Assembly (NCBI GenBank): GCA_032718475.1
Contig: JAUCBJ010002550.1
Location: 22,653-86,652, forward strand
From: Nemertoderma westbladi
Taxonomy: Eukaryota > Xenacoelomorpha > Nemertodermatida > Nemertodermatidae
Length of the DNA: 64,000 bases
Direction: 5' to 3'
Part shown: piece by piece, positions 53,901-64,000 of the stretch
How the letters are laid out: the number at the start of each line of letters is the position of its first letter
Position numbering within the stretch: the stretch's first letter is position 1
Made by a program: the position numbers and the translations under genes
The notes under the pieces: model-generated
What the model was told of the DNA's origin: nothing
Databases searched by the model: none
The model's input: the letters and a program-made list of their open reading frames with translations, nothing else

Positions 53901-56900
53901 TATTTATATGCACTCCGTCAACCTTTAAACGTGCACTTTATTTATATGCACTCCGTCAACCTTTAAACGTGCACTTTATTTATATGCACTCCGTCAACCT
54001 TTAAACGTGCACTTTATTTATATGCACTCCGTCAACCTTTAAACGTGCACTTTATTTATATGCACTCCGTCAACCTTTAAACGTCCACTATATTTATATG
54101 CACTCCGTCAACCTTTAAACGTCCACTATATTTATATGCACTCCGTCAACCTTTAAACGTGCACTTTATTTATATGCACTCCGTCAACCTTTAAACGTCC
54201 ACTATATTTATATGCACTCCGTCAACCTTTAAACGTCCACTTTATTTATATGCACTCCGTCAACCTTTAAACGTCCACTATATTTATATGCACTCCGTCA
54301 ACCTTTAAACGTGCACTTTATTTATATGCACTCCGTCAACCTTTAAACGTGCACTTTATTTATATGCACTCCGTCAACCTTTAAACGTCCACTATATTTA
54401 TATGCACTCCGTCAACCTTTAAACGTGCACTTTATTTATATGCACTCCGTCAACCTTTAAACGTGCACTTTATTTATATGCACTCCGTCAACCTTTAAAC
54501 GTCCACTATATTTATATGCACTCCGTCAACCTTTAAACGTCCACTATATTTATATGCACTCCGTCAACCTTTAAACGTCCACTATATTTATATGCACTCC
54601 GTCAACCTTTAAACGTCCACTATATTTATATGCACTCCGTCAACCTTTAAACGTCCACTATATTTATATGCACTCCGTCAACCTTTAAACGTGCACTTTA
54701 TTTATATGCACTCCGTCAACCTTTAAACGTGCACTTTATTTATATGCACTCCGTCAACCTTTAAACGTGCACTTTATTTATATGCACTCCGTCAACCTTT
54801 AAACGTGCACTTTATTTATATGCACTCCGTCAACCTTTAAACGTGCACTTTATTTATATGCACTCCGTCAACCTTTAAACGTGCACTTTATTTATATGCA
54901 CTCCGTCAACCTTTAAACGTGCACTTTATTTATATGCACTCCGTCAACCTTTAAACGTGCACTTTATTTATATGCACTCCGTCAACCTTTAAACGTGCAC
55001 TTTATTTATATGCACTCCGTCAACCTTTAAACGTGCACTTTATTTATATGCACTCCGTCAACCTTTAAACGTGCACTTTATTTATATGCACTCCGTCAAC
55101 CTTTAAACGTGCACTTTATTTATATGCACTCCGTCAACCTTTAAACGTGCACTTTATTTATATGCACTCCGTCAACCTTTAAACGTCCACTATATTTATA
55201 TGCACTCCGTCAACCTTTAAACGTCCACTATATTTATATGCACTCCGTCAACCTTTAAACGTGCACTTTATTTATATGCACTCCGTCAACCTTTAAACGT
55301 GCACTTTATTTATATGCACTCCGTCAACCTTTAAACGTGCACTTTATTTATATGCACTCCGTCAACCTTTAAACGTGCACTTTATTTATATGCACTCCGT
55401 CAACCTTTAAACGTGCACTTTATTTATATGCACTCCGTCAACCTTTAAACGTCCACTATATTTATATGCACTCCGTCAACCTTTAAACGTCCACTATATT
55501 TATATGCACTCCGTCAACCTTTAAACGTGCACTTTATTTATATGCACTCCGTCAACCTTTAAACGTCCACTATATTTATATGCACTCCGTCAACCTTTAA
55601 ACGTGCACTTTATTTATATGCACTCCGTCAACCTTTAAACGTGCACTTTATTTATATGCACTCCGTCAACCTTTAAACGTCCACTATATTTATATGCACT
55701 CCGTCAACCTTTAAACGTCCACTATATTTATATGCACTCCGTCAACCTTTAAACGTCCACTATATTTATATGCACTCCGTCAACCTTTAAACGTCCACTA
55801 TATTTATATGCACTCCGTCAACCTTTAAACGTCCACTATATTTATATGCACTCCGTCAACCTTTAAACGTCCACTATATTTATATGCACTCCGTCAACCT
55901 TTAAACGTCCACTATATTTATATGCACTCCGTCAACCTTTAAACGTGCACTTTATTTATATGCACTCCGTCAACCTTTAAACGTGCACTTTATTTATATG
56001 CACTCCGTCAACCTTTAAACGTCCACTATATTTATATGCACTCCGTCAACCTTTAAACGTCCACTATATTTATATGCACTCCGTCAACCTTTAAACGTCC
56101 ACTATATTTATATGCACTCCGTCAACCTTTAAACGTGCACTTTATTTATATGCACTCCGTCAACCTTTAAACGTCCACTATATTTATATGCACTCCGTCA
56201 ACCTTTAAACGTCCACTATATTTATATGCACTCCGTCAACCTTTAAACGTGCACTTTATTTATATGCACTCCGTCAACCTTTAAACGTGCACTTTATTTA
56301 TATGCACTCCGTCAACCTTTAAACGTCCACTATATTTATATGCACTCCGTCAACCTTTAAACGTCCACTATATTTATATGCACTCCGTCAACCTTTAAAC
56401 GTGCACTTTATTTATATGCACTCCGTCAACCTTTAAACGTGCACTTTATTTATATGCACTCCGTCAACCTTTAAACGTCCACTATATTTATATGCACTCC
56501 GTCAACCTTTAAACGTCCACTATATTTATATGCACTCCGTCAACCTTTAAACGTGCACTTTATTTATATGCACTCCGTCAACCTTTAAACGTGCACTTTA
56601 TTTATATGCACTCCGTCAACCTTTAAACGTGCACTTTATTTATATGCACTCCGTCAACCTTTAAACGTCCACTATATTTATATGCACTCCGTCAACCTTT
56701 AAACGTGCACTTTATTTATATGCACTCCGTCAACCTTTAAACGTCCACTATATTTATATGCACTCCGTCAACCTTTAAACGTCCACTATATTTATATGCA
56801 CTCCGTCAACCTTTAAACGTCCACTATATTTATATGCACTCCGTCAACCTTTAAACGTCCACTATATTTATATGCACTCCGTCAACCTTTAAACGTGCAC

Positions 56901-58744
56901 TTTATTTATATGCACTCCGTCAACCTTTAAACGTCCACTATATTTATATGCACTCCGTCAACCTTTAAACGTCCACTATATTTATATGCACTCCGTCAAC
57001 CTTTAAACGTGCACTTTATTTATATGCACTCCGTCAACCTTTAAACGTCCACTATATTTATATGCACTCCGTCAACCTTTAAACGTCCACTATATTTATA
57101 TGCACTCCGTCAACCTTTAAACGTGCACTTTATTTATATGCACTCCGTCAACCTTTAAACGTCCACTATATTTATATGCACTCCGTCAACCTTTAAACGT
57201 CCACTATATTTATATGCACTCCGTCAACCTTTAAACGTCCACTATATTTATATGCACTCCGTCAACCTTTAAACGTCCACTATATTTATATGCACTCCGT
57301 CAACCTTTAAACGTCCACTATATTTATATGCACTCCGTCAACCTTTAAACGTCCACTATATTTATATGCACTCCGTCAACCTTTAAACGTGCACTTTATT
57401 TATATGCACTCCGTCAACCTTTAAACGTCCACTATATTTATATGCACTCCGTCAACCTTTAAACGTCCACTATATTTATATGCACTCCGTCAACCTTTAA
57501 ACGTCCACTATATTTATATGCACTCCGTCAACCTTTAAACGTCCACTATATTTATATGCACTCCGTCAACCTTTAAACGTCCACTATATTTATATGCACT
57601 CCGTCAACCTTTAAACGTCCACTATATTTATATGCACTCCGTCAACCTTTAAACGTGCACTTTATTTATATGCACTCCGTCAACCTTTAAACGTCCACTA
57701 TATTTATATGCACTCCGTCAACCTTTAAACGTCCACTATATTTATATGCACTCCGTCAACCTTTAAACGTCCACTATATTTATATGCACTCCGTCAACCT
57801 TTAAACGTCCACTATATTTATATGCACTCCGTCAACCTTTAAACGTCCACTATATTTATATGCACTCCGTCAACCTTTAAACGTCCACTATATTTATATG
57901 CACTCCGTCAACCTTTAAACGTCCACTATATTTATATGCACTCCGTCAACCTTTAAACGTCCACTATATTTATATGCACTCCGTCAACCTTTAAACGTGC
58001 ACTTTATTTATATGCACTCCGTCAACCTTTAAACGTGCACTTTATTTATATGCACTCCGTCAACCTTTAAACGTGCACTTTATTTATATGCACTCCGTCA
58101 ACCTTTAAACGTGCACTTTATTTATATGCACTCCGTCAACCTTTAAACGTCCACTATATTTATATGCACTCCGTCAACCTTTAAACGTCCACTATATTTA
58201 TATGCACTCCGTCAACCTTTAAACGTCCACTATATTTATATGCACTCCGTCAACCTTTAAACGTCCACTATATTTATATGCACTCCGTCAACCTTTAAAC
58301 GTCCACTATATTTATATGCACTCCGTCAACCTTTAAACGTGCACTTTATTTATATGCACTCCGTCAACCTTTAAACGTCCACTATATTTATATGCACTCC
58401 GTCAACCTTTAAACGTCCACTATATTTATATGCACTCCGTCAACCTTTAAACGTGCACTTTATTTATATGCACTCCGTCAACCTTTAAACGTGCACTTTA
58501 TTTATATGCACTCCGTCAACCTTTAAACGTCCACTATATTTATATGCACTCCGTCAACCTTTAAACGTCCACTATATTTATATGCACTCCGTCAACCTTT
58601 AAACGTGCACTATATTTATATGCACTCCGTCAACCTTTAAACGTGCACTTTATTTATATGCACTCCGTCAACCTTTAAACCTGCACTATATTTATATGCA
58701 CTCCGTCAACCTTTAAACGTCCACTATATTTATATGCACTCCGT
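50911..58744. repeat. 38-bp satellite, about 206 copies
   Basis: The unit contains CTCCGTCAACCTTTAAACGT and CCACTATATTTATATGCA (or GCACTTTATTTATATGCA); period 38 bp. Copies are nearly identical. Two linked alleles alternate in runs: GTCCACTATAT and GTGCACTTTAT. The first six units are the C/A type. One unit has CCATCAAC (51293); hybrids are rare, at about 54235, 58605 and 58680. A (38-mer)n of this homogeneity implies recent expansion. Confidence 0.97.
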
Positions 58745-59930
58745 AACTCTATTTTACGTAACTCTTATTTTACTAAATCGCTCATTTTAATCAATTTCCA
58801 TATATATTTTATGTTTTAAAATCCTACTTAACTTACCTAGTATATTTGGGTCCTATCTATTTATTATTTTATGTGGTACAGTAGAAACCTTAACCCAGGG
58901 TGGTAAAATAAACGTCCTTATATTTCATAATATTAAATATTATTAACTTTGGTTGGGTGCCCTATCTAAGTCGCAGATGATAAGAATATAGAATACAATG
59001 GTACTCTACTCAGTCAGCTACCTGTATGTGGAAGAGCCTTCTGATATTGATTGACCTTTAATATTACTGAAATTAATTAATTATATAACCAGTAGTATAA
59101 ACCCTGTCGACTTAACAGGATGCTCCATTGCACAATATGATATAGTGTATAATTTTTGGTGACCTATTAATATTATACCCAACTTTTATGCAACTGCAAC
59201 TTTTAAGGGGTTGGGACAATGCAACAGTTCTACAAATTAATAAGTGGATCGGTGATGATGCGGTATAATTCCTATAATCTGAATGATAATCACCACCATC
59301 GAATATGAAAATTGGGTTGATACCTGGTTATTTACTTCGTAAGCTGAACCAAAGTCCATTAATATGGTAATATTATTAATAGCATGAATTGCATATATCT
59401 TTGTTACTCTTACTTTATGGTTCCTTCGTAATTATATGTGATATGTTTATTGTTTCCTCTCTCCGCCGTAAGAATGCTTCGTATTATTGAGGATATTGAC
59501 CACGCCCTTGTGCCCACTAGCACTGCACTGTGGTGGATCTCTGGTATTTCACCCTCAATAATCGAATGAATGCTTCCCCATCGCCGCATCCTATTTCTGT
59601 AAAGTGACAGCTTTCCGTCCACGGGGTTGCCGGTATCCCATTAAAGTTTCATTAACAATTCACGCTCTTCTAATTCCCTCGTTGTTTTCTTAGGTAAACA
59701 TTATTAACGACTAAGAACGTCTCGTTTTCTCCGGATTTTGCCGCGCCCAGTTAGTTATCGCTATCGTAGGCCGTTGCAAACGCAATTAACTCCTATAGTA
59801 CACCACCATGTCTACCATATAGATAACTAGAAAATGAATAACATTCAAAATATAAGGCATTTGGTCCCCTTGTGGCGGCCTATTGAAATTGAACACGTAA
59901 AATTTAGTACCTCATATTTTGTTTAAGATT
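58745..59930. other. Unassigned intronic DNA
   Basis: AT-rich; no coding sequence with a family signature. The 70-codon - strand frame at 59410-59622 is not recognisable. Confidence 0.4.
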
Positions 59931-59939
59931 ATTCCCTAA

Positions 59940-60165
59940 GGTTTTAGCAGGAGTAGGTGTCGGAGTGGATACTGCGCCTGAACTGCTCCCGCAGTAGTAT
60001 TTAGCGGCACAGGGGTGTGAAGAGCTAAGGGTGTGAAGAGCGGGTTGGGTACTTGTGGAGTGTTCAACCTTGGCAGTCAGTACGGTACCCTATCCGCCTT
60101 AAAAAGGTAACTGCCAAGAGAGAGGTGCCTTCGGGTTGCCTCCGGTTTTCGTGCCTCTCACATTT
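59940..60165 (+). repeat. Possible tRNA-derived SINE relic
   Basis: GTCGGAGTGGATACTGCGCC resembles the A-box part of SINE heads, and GTGTTCAACC about 100 bp later resembles a B-box. The right side (60115-60162) folds on itself through GAGAGG...CCTCTC. The box spacing is too long for a perfect SINE. Confidence 0.25.
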
Positions 60166-60294
60166 ACCGATACTTTTTTTAGCAGATAAATTAACTTTTA
60201 ACACAGACTGTTTGTGGTTTGAAATATCCTGAACCGGTCAATTCGTGCCATATAATTCCTACTCATAATAAAATTATGTTAATTGTTTATATTC

Positions 60295-60371
60295 AGACCC
60301 GTACAATTCCGACCCGGGCAACGCCGACCCGGGCAACTCCGACCCGTACAATTCCGACCCGGGCAACTTTA
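60295..60371. repeat. 15-bp tandem repeat CCGACCCGGGCAACT
   Basis: Five copies alternating between GACCCGTACAATTCC and GACCCGGGCAACGCC. Because 15 is a multiple of 3 it yields an open frame (TRTIPTRATP), which is not a gene. Confidence 0.9.
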
Positions 60372-60430
60372 AACGGAAAAAGTTTAGTCCCACTGATAAT
60401 AGGATGACGACATTTTCATGGGTCGGAAAT

Positions 60431-60640
60431 GCCACAATCTTTATTTATCTGTATGTGAGACAATGTATCGGTGTGGTTTAACAATCACTTACTGATGGAT
60501 ATAATGCCACAATCTTTATTTATCTGTATGTGAATGGTGTGGTTTAACAATCACTTACTGATGGATATAATGCCACAATCTTTATTTATCTGTATGTGAA
60601 TGGTGTGGTTTAACAATCACTTACTGATGGATACAAACAA
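60431..60640. repeat. 66-75-bp tandem repeat, three copies
   Basis: Units begin GCCACAATCTTTATTTATCT at 60431, 60506 and 60572 and contain GGTTTAACAATCACTTACTG. The first copy has about 9 extra bases. Confidence 0.9.
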
Positions 60641-60866
60641 TAATAAATCCATAATTAATACTTAAGACAATGCCACTCAACCGCACAGACTTTAAATGTT
60701 TGAAAAATCCGCAAATCCGCATTGCGTCTGAATCCTAGTGAAGTCAATAATGTTGTGAATATTGTAAAAACATGTTTTTCATGTACAATTTCATTCGAAT
60801 AATATATTTGATGTCCCTTTGTATCTCAATGGGCCGCGGGGCGGTGGCTGTATTGCGTGGTTGTAG

Positions 60867-60930
60867 CAGCTCTGTTGGCCGCGTGGTTGTAGCAGCTCTG
60901 TTGGCCTGCCAGCTTACTTGGTGGTAATGG
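60867..60930. repeat. 30-bp direct duplication
   Basis: GCGTGGTTGTAGCAGCTCTG followed by TTGGCC occurs twice in tandem. No further context. Confidence 0.8.
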
Positions 60931-61440
60931 TTTATTTGTATTCAATCCTTTGTTACTGCGTCACGTTCCCTATTAAACATTGTATTTTCTGTTTGTTATT
61001 CGTTTGCTATTAATAGGAACTTCCGTAGTTTATTGAATTGCGATAAAGGATAACATAGTTGATTTCCTTTCCTCTGTAAATCGTTCAGTCTAGTTCCAAT
61101 CTCAACTTCAGATTAATTTCCAATCTTACTTCAATCATCCTTCGCATACTATAGGTGAAATTAAATAAATTAAGTTTACAGAATGAAGTAATACAGGGTG
61201 GTGGCTAATAGCAAGGCTAGTGGTTGCATCACCCAATAAGAGGGCTGAGAAGTTGGTGTTAAAGTAATCAATATGTAATTTAATTGAGGGGGGGGGGGGG
61301 GGGGGGGGGGGGTAGTCGAATTTGGTGAAAAAAAATCATTTTTTTTTATTATTTCATTAAGACCGAAATTTTATGTAGATTTCAAATCTTGACGCGGTTT
61401 CGCAATATCACTTTTCGTTTTCGAGATATTTGGCTTTTTT

Positions 61441-61770
61441 CACTACTTGCACTTTTCGTACCATAATAAATTTCAAAATCACACAGATTTGTCTTATTAC
61501 ACCAATTATAATTCTTGTGGGGTTTTTTAGGTCGCTGAATCCGATGGTGGCACTTATTAAAATATCTGACCAAGTCTTGGCTGTTTTTTTTTTTCACTAC
61601 TTGCACTTTTCGGACCATACAAAATTTCAAAATCTCAGAGATTTGTCTTATAACGCCAATTATAATTCTTGTGGGGTTTTTCAGGTCGCTGAATCCGATG
61701 GTGGCACTTATTAAAAAATCTGACCAAGTCTTGGCTGTTTTTTTTACACTAATTGCACTTTTCGTTCTAT
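61441..61770. repeat. 152-bp tandem repeat, two copies plus partial
   Basis: Starts at 61441, 61595 and 61746 with CACTACTTGCACTTTTCG. Each copy contains GGTCGCTGAATCCGATGGTG and ends in a T-run. Confidence 0.9.
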
Positions 61771-61945
61771 ATGACATATTTGATTTAGCTGATTCCATCA
61801 AATGATATTTCCTGCAGCCTTAGTTCAACTGAAGTATCCAAATTCAGTTTTAAGCTCTGCCACGACGTCAACGTGTTGCAGGAAGGGCACGAGGGATTGG
61901 CTTTCTTGACTGTTTACTGCGACACATAACAATAAACATATAAAT

Positions 61946-62300
61946 TGACATCGGAAATGAAATGCCCGACCCAGAAAACCCCCACAATGGAAATTTTAGG
62001 TATCTTGTGTGATTTATTCAAATTGGACAGACAACTAGCAGACAGACAGACAGACAGACAGCCTAGACTCTATCAAACATAAAAATTGATATTGGAAATG
62101 AAATGCCCGACCCCGAAAACCCCCACAATGGAAATTTTAGCTAGCTGGTGTGATTTATTAAAATTAGACGGACAACTGATGGACAAACAGACAGACATAC
62201 AGACCGACAGACAGACAGTCTAGATTCTACCAAACATAAAAATTAACATCAGAAATGAAATCTCCGACCCCGAAAACCCCATATCGAAATTTCTTGTTAG
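61946..62300. repeat. About 140-bp tandem repeat with CAGA microsatellite, three copies
   Basis: Units contain GGAAATGAAATGCCCGACCC, AAAACCCCCACAATGGAAAT and (GACA)n runs. Units are variable in length because of the microsatellite. Confidence 0.85.
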
Positions 62301-63215
62301 TTTATCATTCTAACTGACGGACATTATTAAACTGACATTCTTTGATATTCACAGACAGTTTTCGCGGTAAGGTTCAAAAAAGGACATTTTGTTTTTGTCA
62401 TTTACTCCTATTTCATTTTTTGGACACTTTTAGTCACTAAAAATGTATCTCCTCCTTCAATCTTTATCCGATTTGGCTAATTTTTTTTTGTTTGAAAGCC
62501 CTGTCTCTCCTGAACAGAACCCTTAGATGGATTTTTGAATTTCGCTCTAGTTTTCGAGAAAAGTTAGATTAAAGCTTATGTAGTCTATAAAAATGAAAAT
62601 TTGATGACTTCGTGTCACAAAAAGTGCAATAAAATCATTTTGAAAACGAAATTCAAAAATTCCTCTAAGGATTCTGTAAAGGGATAGTCAGTGCACGTAC
62701 TCACCAATTTTCAGACCAAAATACTCAAAATTGTAGGAGGAGATACATTTTAAGAACGGACCAATCAAAATTTCGTTTAATTGGCTATTAGCCAATCAGA
62801 AGCGAGTATTTTAGATGTGTGACCACAGAAATGGAAAGCCCGTCCAATTACCTTTCAGAATATATATATATGTCTTAGTATCCAATGATATACTATGGTG
62901 TATTTTAAACATTACCAAAAGGTTGCCAAATCCGACTACCCCCCCTTAATTATATTGATTAATTATATACACAACTGATTAGTCAGCTGTATAGTAGGAG
63001 ATAATTGTATGTTACACAGCTGTGCAGTTAGCGGTTGAAGGACAGTATGCAAAACGATGAGGAAGGATTATTAATATATTAACTATTACAGTAAACTACA
63101 GTTGTTATATTCTGTGAGTAATCCTCACAGTTGGCAAGGCAAAAAGGTTTCATTTGGAGTTGGGAATGGAGGCCCTGCATATTGAATATGATTTCCTCCT
63201 TGTTGTTGTATCATT

Positions 63216-63289
63216 CCAAACCCGGCTGTATTTTAATATATTTTCGCGCTTACGAGACCCAGTAAGGTCGAAACGCGTCCCTGGTTTGG
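63216..63289 (+). ncRNA. Hammerhead-ribozyme-like motif with an insert in the core
   Basis: Stem I arms CCAAACCCGG (63216-63225) and CCTGGTTTGG (63280-63289) pair at 9 of 10 positions. The second core strand is complete: stem II GACC-CAGTAA-GGTC (63256-63269), GAAA (63270-63273), a 2-bp CG/CG stem III, then GTC (63277-63279) at the usual cleavage position. The CUGANGA strand appears split: CTG at 63226-63228 and ACGA at 63252-63255, with 23 AT-rich nt between. Without that insert it would be a type I hammerhead of the kind found in animal retroelements. An alternative fold pairs CGCG 63245-63248 with CGCG 63274-63277. Activity is not implied. Confidence 0.5.
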
Positions 63290-63520
63290 AGAGATGTGAA
63301 ATATTAATTTCGCTATAAAATTACGCGATTCCTAAATTTGTAACCATTTTAATTTATTGTAGGACTAATCAATCCCATTGTACAATTGCGCCAATAAAAT
63401 ATAAGTTATTTTCGGTAAAATAAATTCATCTTTCGAGGTTAAGACCGCGTGATCAGTTCCTATAGTAAATGTATAAAAAATACATGTATTAGTTATTATT
63501 ATCACCTGATTTTATTTCAG

Positions 63521-63590
63521 CCAATCACAGCGAGCTACTCCGAAGTGTTTCCTGCGGAAGAAGATAATTCCAAGGATGTTGATGACAATT
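63521..63590 (+). CDS. MYO6: Myosin VI heavy chain, second coding exon
   Basis: Acceptor TTTATTTCAG ends at 63520 and donor GTTAGT starts at 63591. The 70-nt exon reads in phase 0 as PITASYSEVFPAEEDNSKDV followed by DDN plus one base. VFPAEED..KDV.DN is the class VI myosin sequence just downstream of the N-terminal subdomain, in correct order after exon 1. The next residue would be completed by the following exon. Confidence 0.87.
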
Positions 63591-64000
63591 GTTAGTGTAC
63601 TGATGTAAACAAGTCTATGTAAATCTAATAATGTATACGAAATAATTCATACAAGAAATATTAGTTTTACTCAAATTTTATGTAAAAATAACGATATTAA
63701 TATTTGTTTAGTACGTCTTGGCTGTTACTTCTTTTTCCCCGGGAAGAAAAATAAGATTTATTTCGACCAAAAATTAACAGTACAATAACTCACTGACCCC
63801 GCCAGTCGTTGATATTAAATCCCGCGTCTCCCCTATAATTCGGATAGGGGGAATTTAACGAATATATTATTTTTATTATGATTTCGGAACTGTTGTGTGG
63901 CCCATCCAGCCTATAATTATTATGTTATATCATATTTATATAATAGAAAACCTAATACAATATCGGTATACAAAATAGTAACCATATAAAGTAAACTAAG
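63591..64000 (+). other. MYO6: Start of the next MYO6 intron
   Basis: Begins with donor GTTAGTG. AT-rich, with no exon, repeat or RNA feature recognised up to the window end. Confidence 0.6.

Larger units (their letters stand above)
61286..62945. mobile_element. TIR element with G-tract ends
   Basis: The left end is a run of about 25 G followed by TAGTCGAATTTGG (61288-61327); the right end CCAAATCCGACTACCCCCCC (62926-62945) is its inverse. TTAATT flanks both sides (61280-61285 and 62946-62951). Inside are a 152-bp tandem duplication, a 140-bp tandem repeat with CAGA runs, and an inner inverted pair (about 62440 and 62745). No transposase seen. Confidence 0.6.
40923..63520 (+). other. MYO6: First coding intron of MYO6 (22.6 kb), packed with mobile DNA
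   Basis: Donor GTAAGT at 40923 and acceptor TTTATTTCAG ending at 63520. It holds several LINE fragments on both strands, TIR elements, a hAT-like element, a foldback element and a 7.8-kb satellite (50911-58744). The satellite alone makes up a third of the intron. Confidence 0.8.

Noticed and set aside
50911-58744. Centromeric satellite
   Set aside because: The array is only 7.8 kb, lies in an intron and appears to start from a LINE; nothing shows centromere function.
59410-59622. 70-codon - strand frame as a possible gene
   Set aside because: No recognisable domain or splice context; lies within a repeat-rich intron.
60219-60407. TRTIPTRATP repeat protein
   Set aside because: A 15-bp tandem repeat always gives an open frame; no further coding support.

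Overview
The window is animal nuclear DNA, very probably from a marine invertebrate: GT-AG introns, BEL/Pao and Gypsy LTR retrotransposons, CR1/RTE-type LINEs, palindromic MITEs and long satellites. The only host gene I can support is a class VI unconventional myosin (MYO6). Its first coding exon is at 40788-40922 and the second at 63521-63590. They are separated by a 22.6 kb first intron filled with transposons and one large satellite. Everything left of about 40.3 kb is transposon and repeat sequence. I cannot name the species; AT-rich sequence with many TACCGGTA/TAGGCCTA words would suit an echinoderm, hemichordate or similar, but that is an impression.

Region 1-19172: one very large, young BEL/Pao element on the + strand. 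The window opens inside its 5' LTR (1-758) and the 3' LTR copy is 18415-19172; I see one difference between them. It carries an 808 nt leader with three near-identical hairpins, a gag-protease ORF (1567-6378) ending in UGA immediately followed by an in-frame AUG, pol (6379-9732), an integrase tail in another frame (to 10225), and a downstream ORF with three CCHC zinc knuckles (10887-12589). A nearly palindromic 20-mer, GGAAGACTYGYGAGCCTWYC, recurs along gag, the pol spacer and the 3' non-coding part, in different reading frames. About 5.8 kb of AT-rich non-coding DNA with MITE-like insertions separates this from the 3' LTR.

Region 19173-36300: a 48-bp repeat, a roughly 26-copy 68-bp minisatellite (20826-22620), then a stack of LTR elements. 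A decayed + strand BEL/Pao (gag from 24543, protease to about 30904) was hit by a young, integrase-less BEL/Pao on the - strand (24768-29660, LTRs identical by eye, 5-bp target duplication GTTCC). A truncated - strand Gypsy element (about 31040-34907 plus a possible LTR) follows. 36300-40263 holds fragments of three LINEs and a foldback MITE.

Region 40264-64000 (MYO6 5' end and intron 1): LINE pieces; a TIR element with an ankyrin-like ORF; a four-level nest at 47.8-50.9 kb (LINE, hAT-like element with 8-bp target duplication, RTE-type LINE, 826-bp foldback element with a 4-bp duplication); a 38-bp satellite of about 206 copies (50911-58744) that starts inside the LINE coding sequence; a TIR element at 61286-62945; and a hammerhead-like RNA motif at 63216-63289, 232 bp before exon 2.

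The observations I rate highest are the frame-independent 20-mer and the extra zinc-knuckle ORF in the giant BEL element, the hammerhead-like motif, the LINE origin and two-allele structure of the satellite, and the integrase-less BEL with intact insertion hallmarks. Everything was read by eye without database searches.
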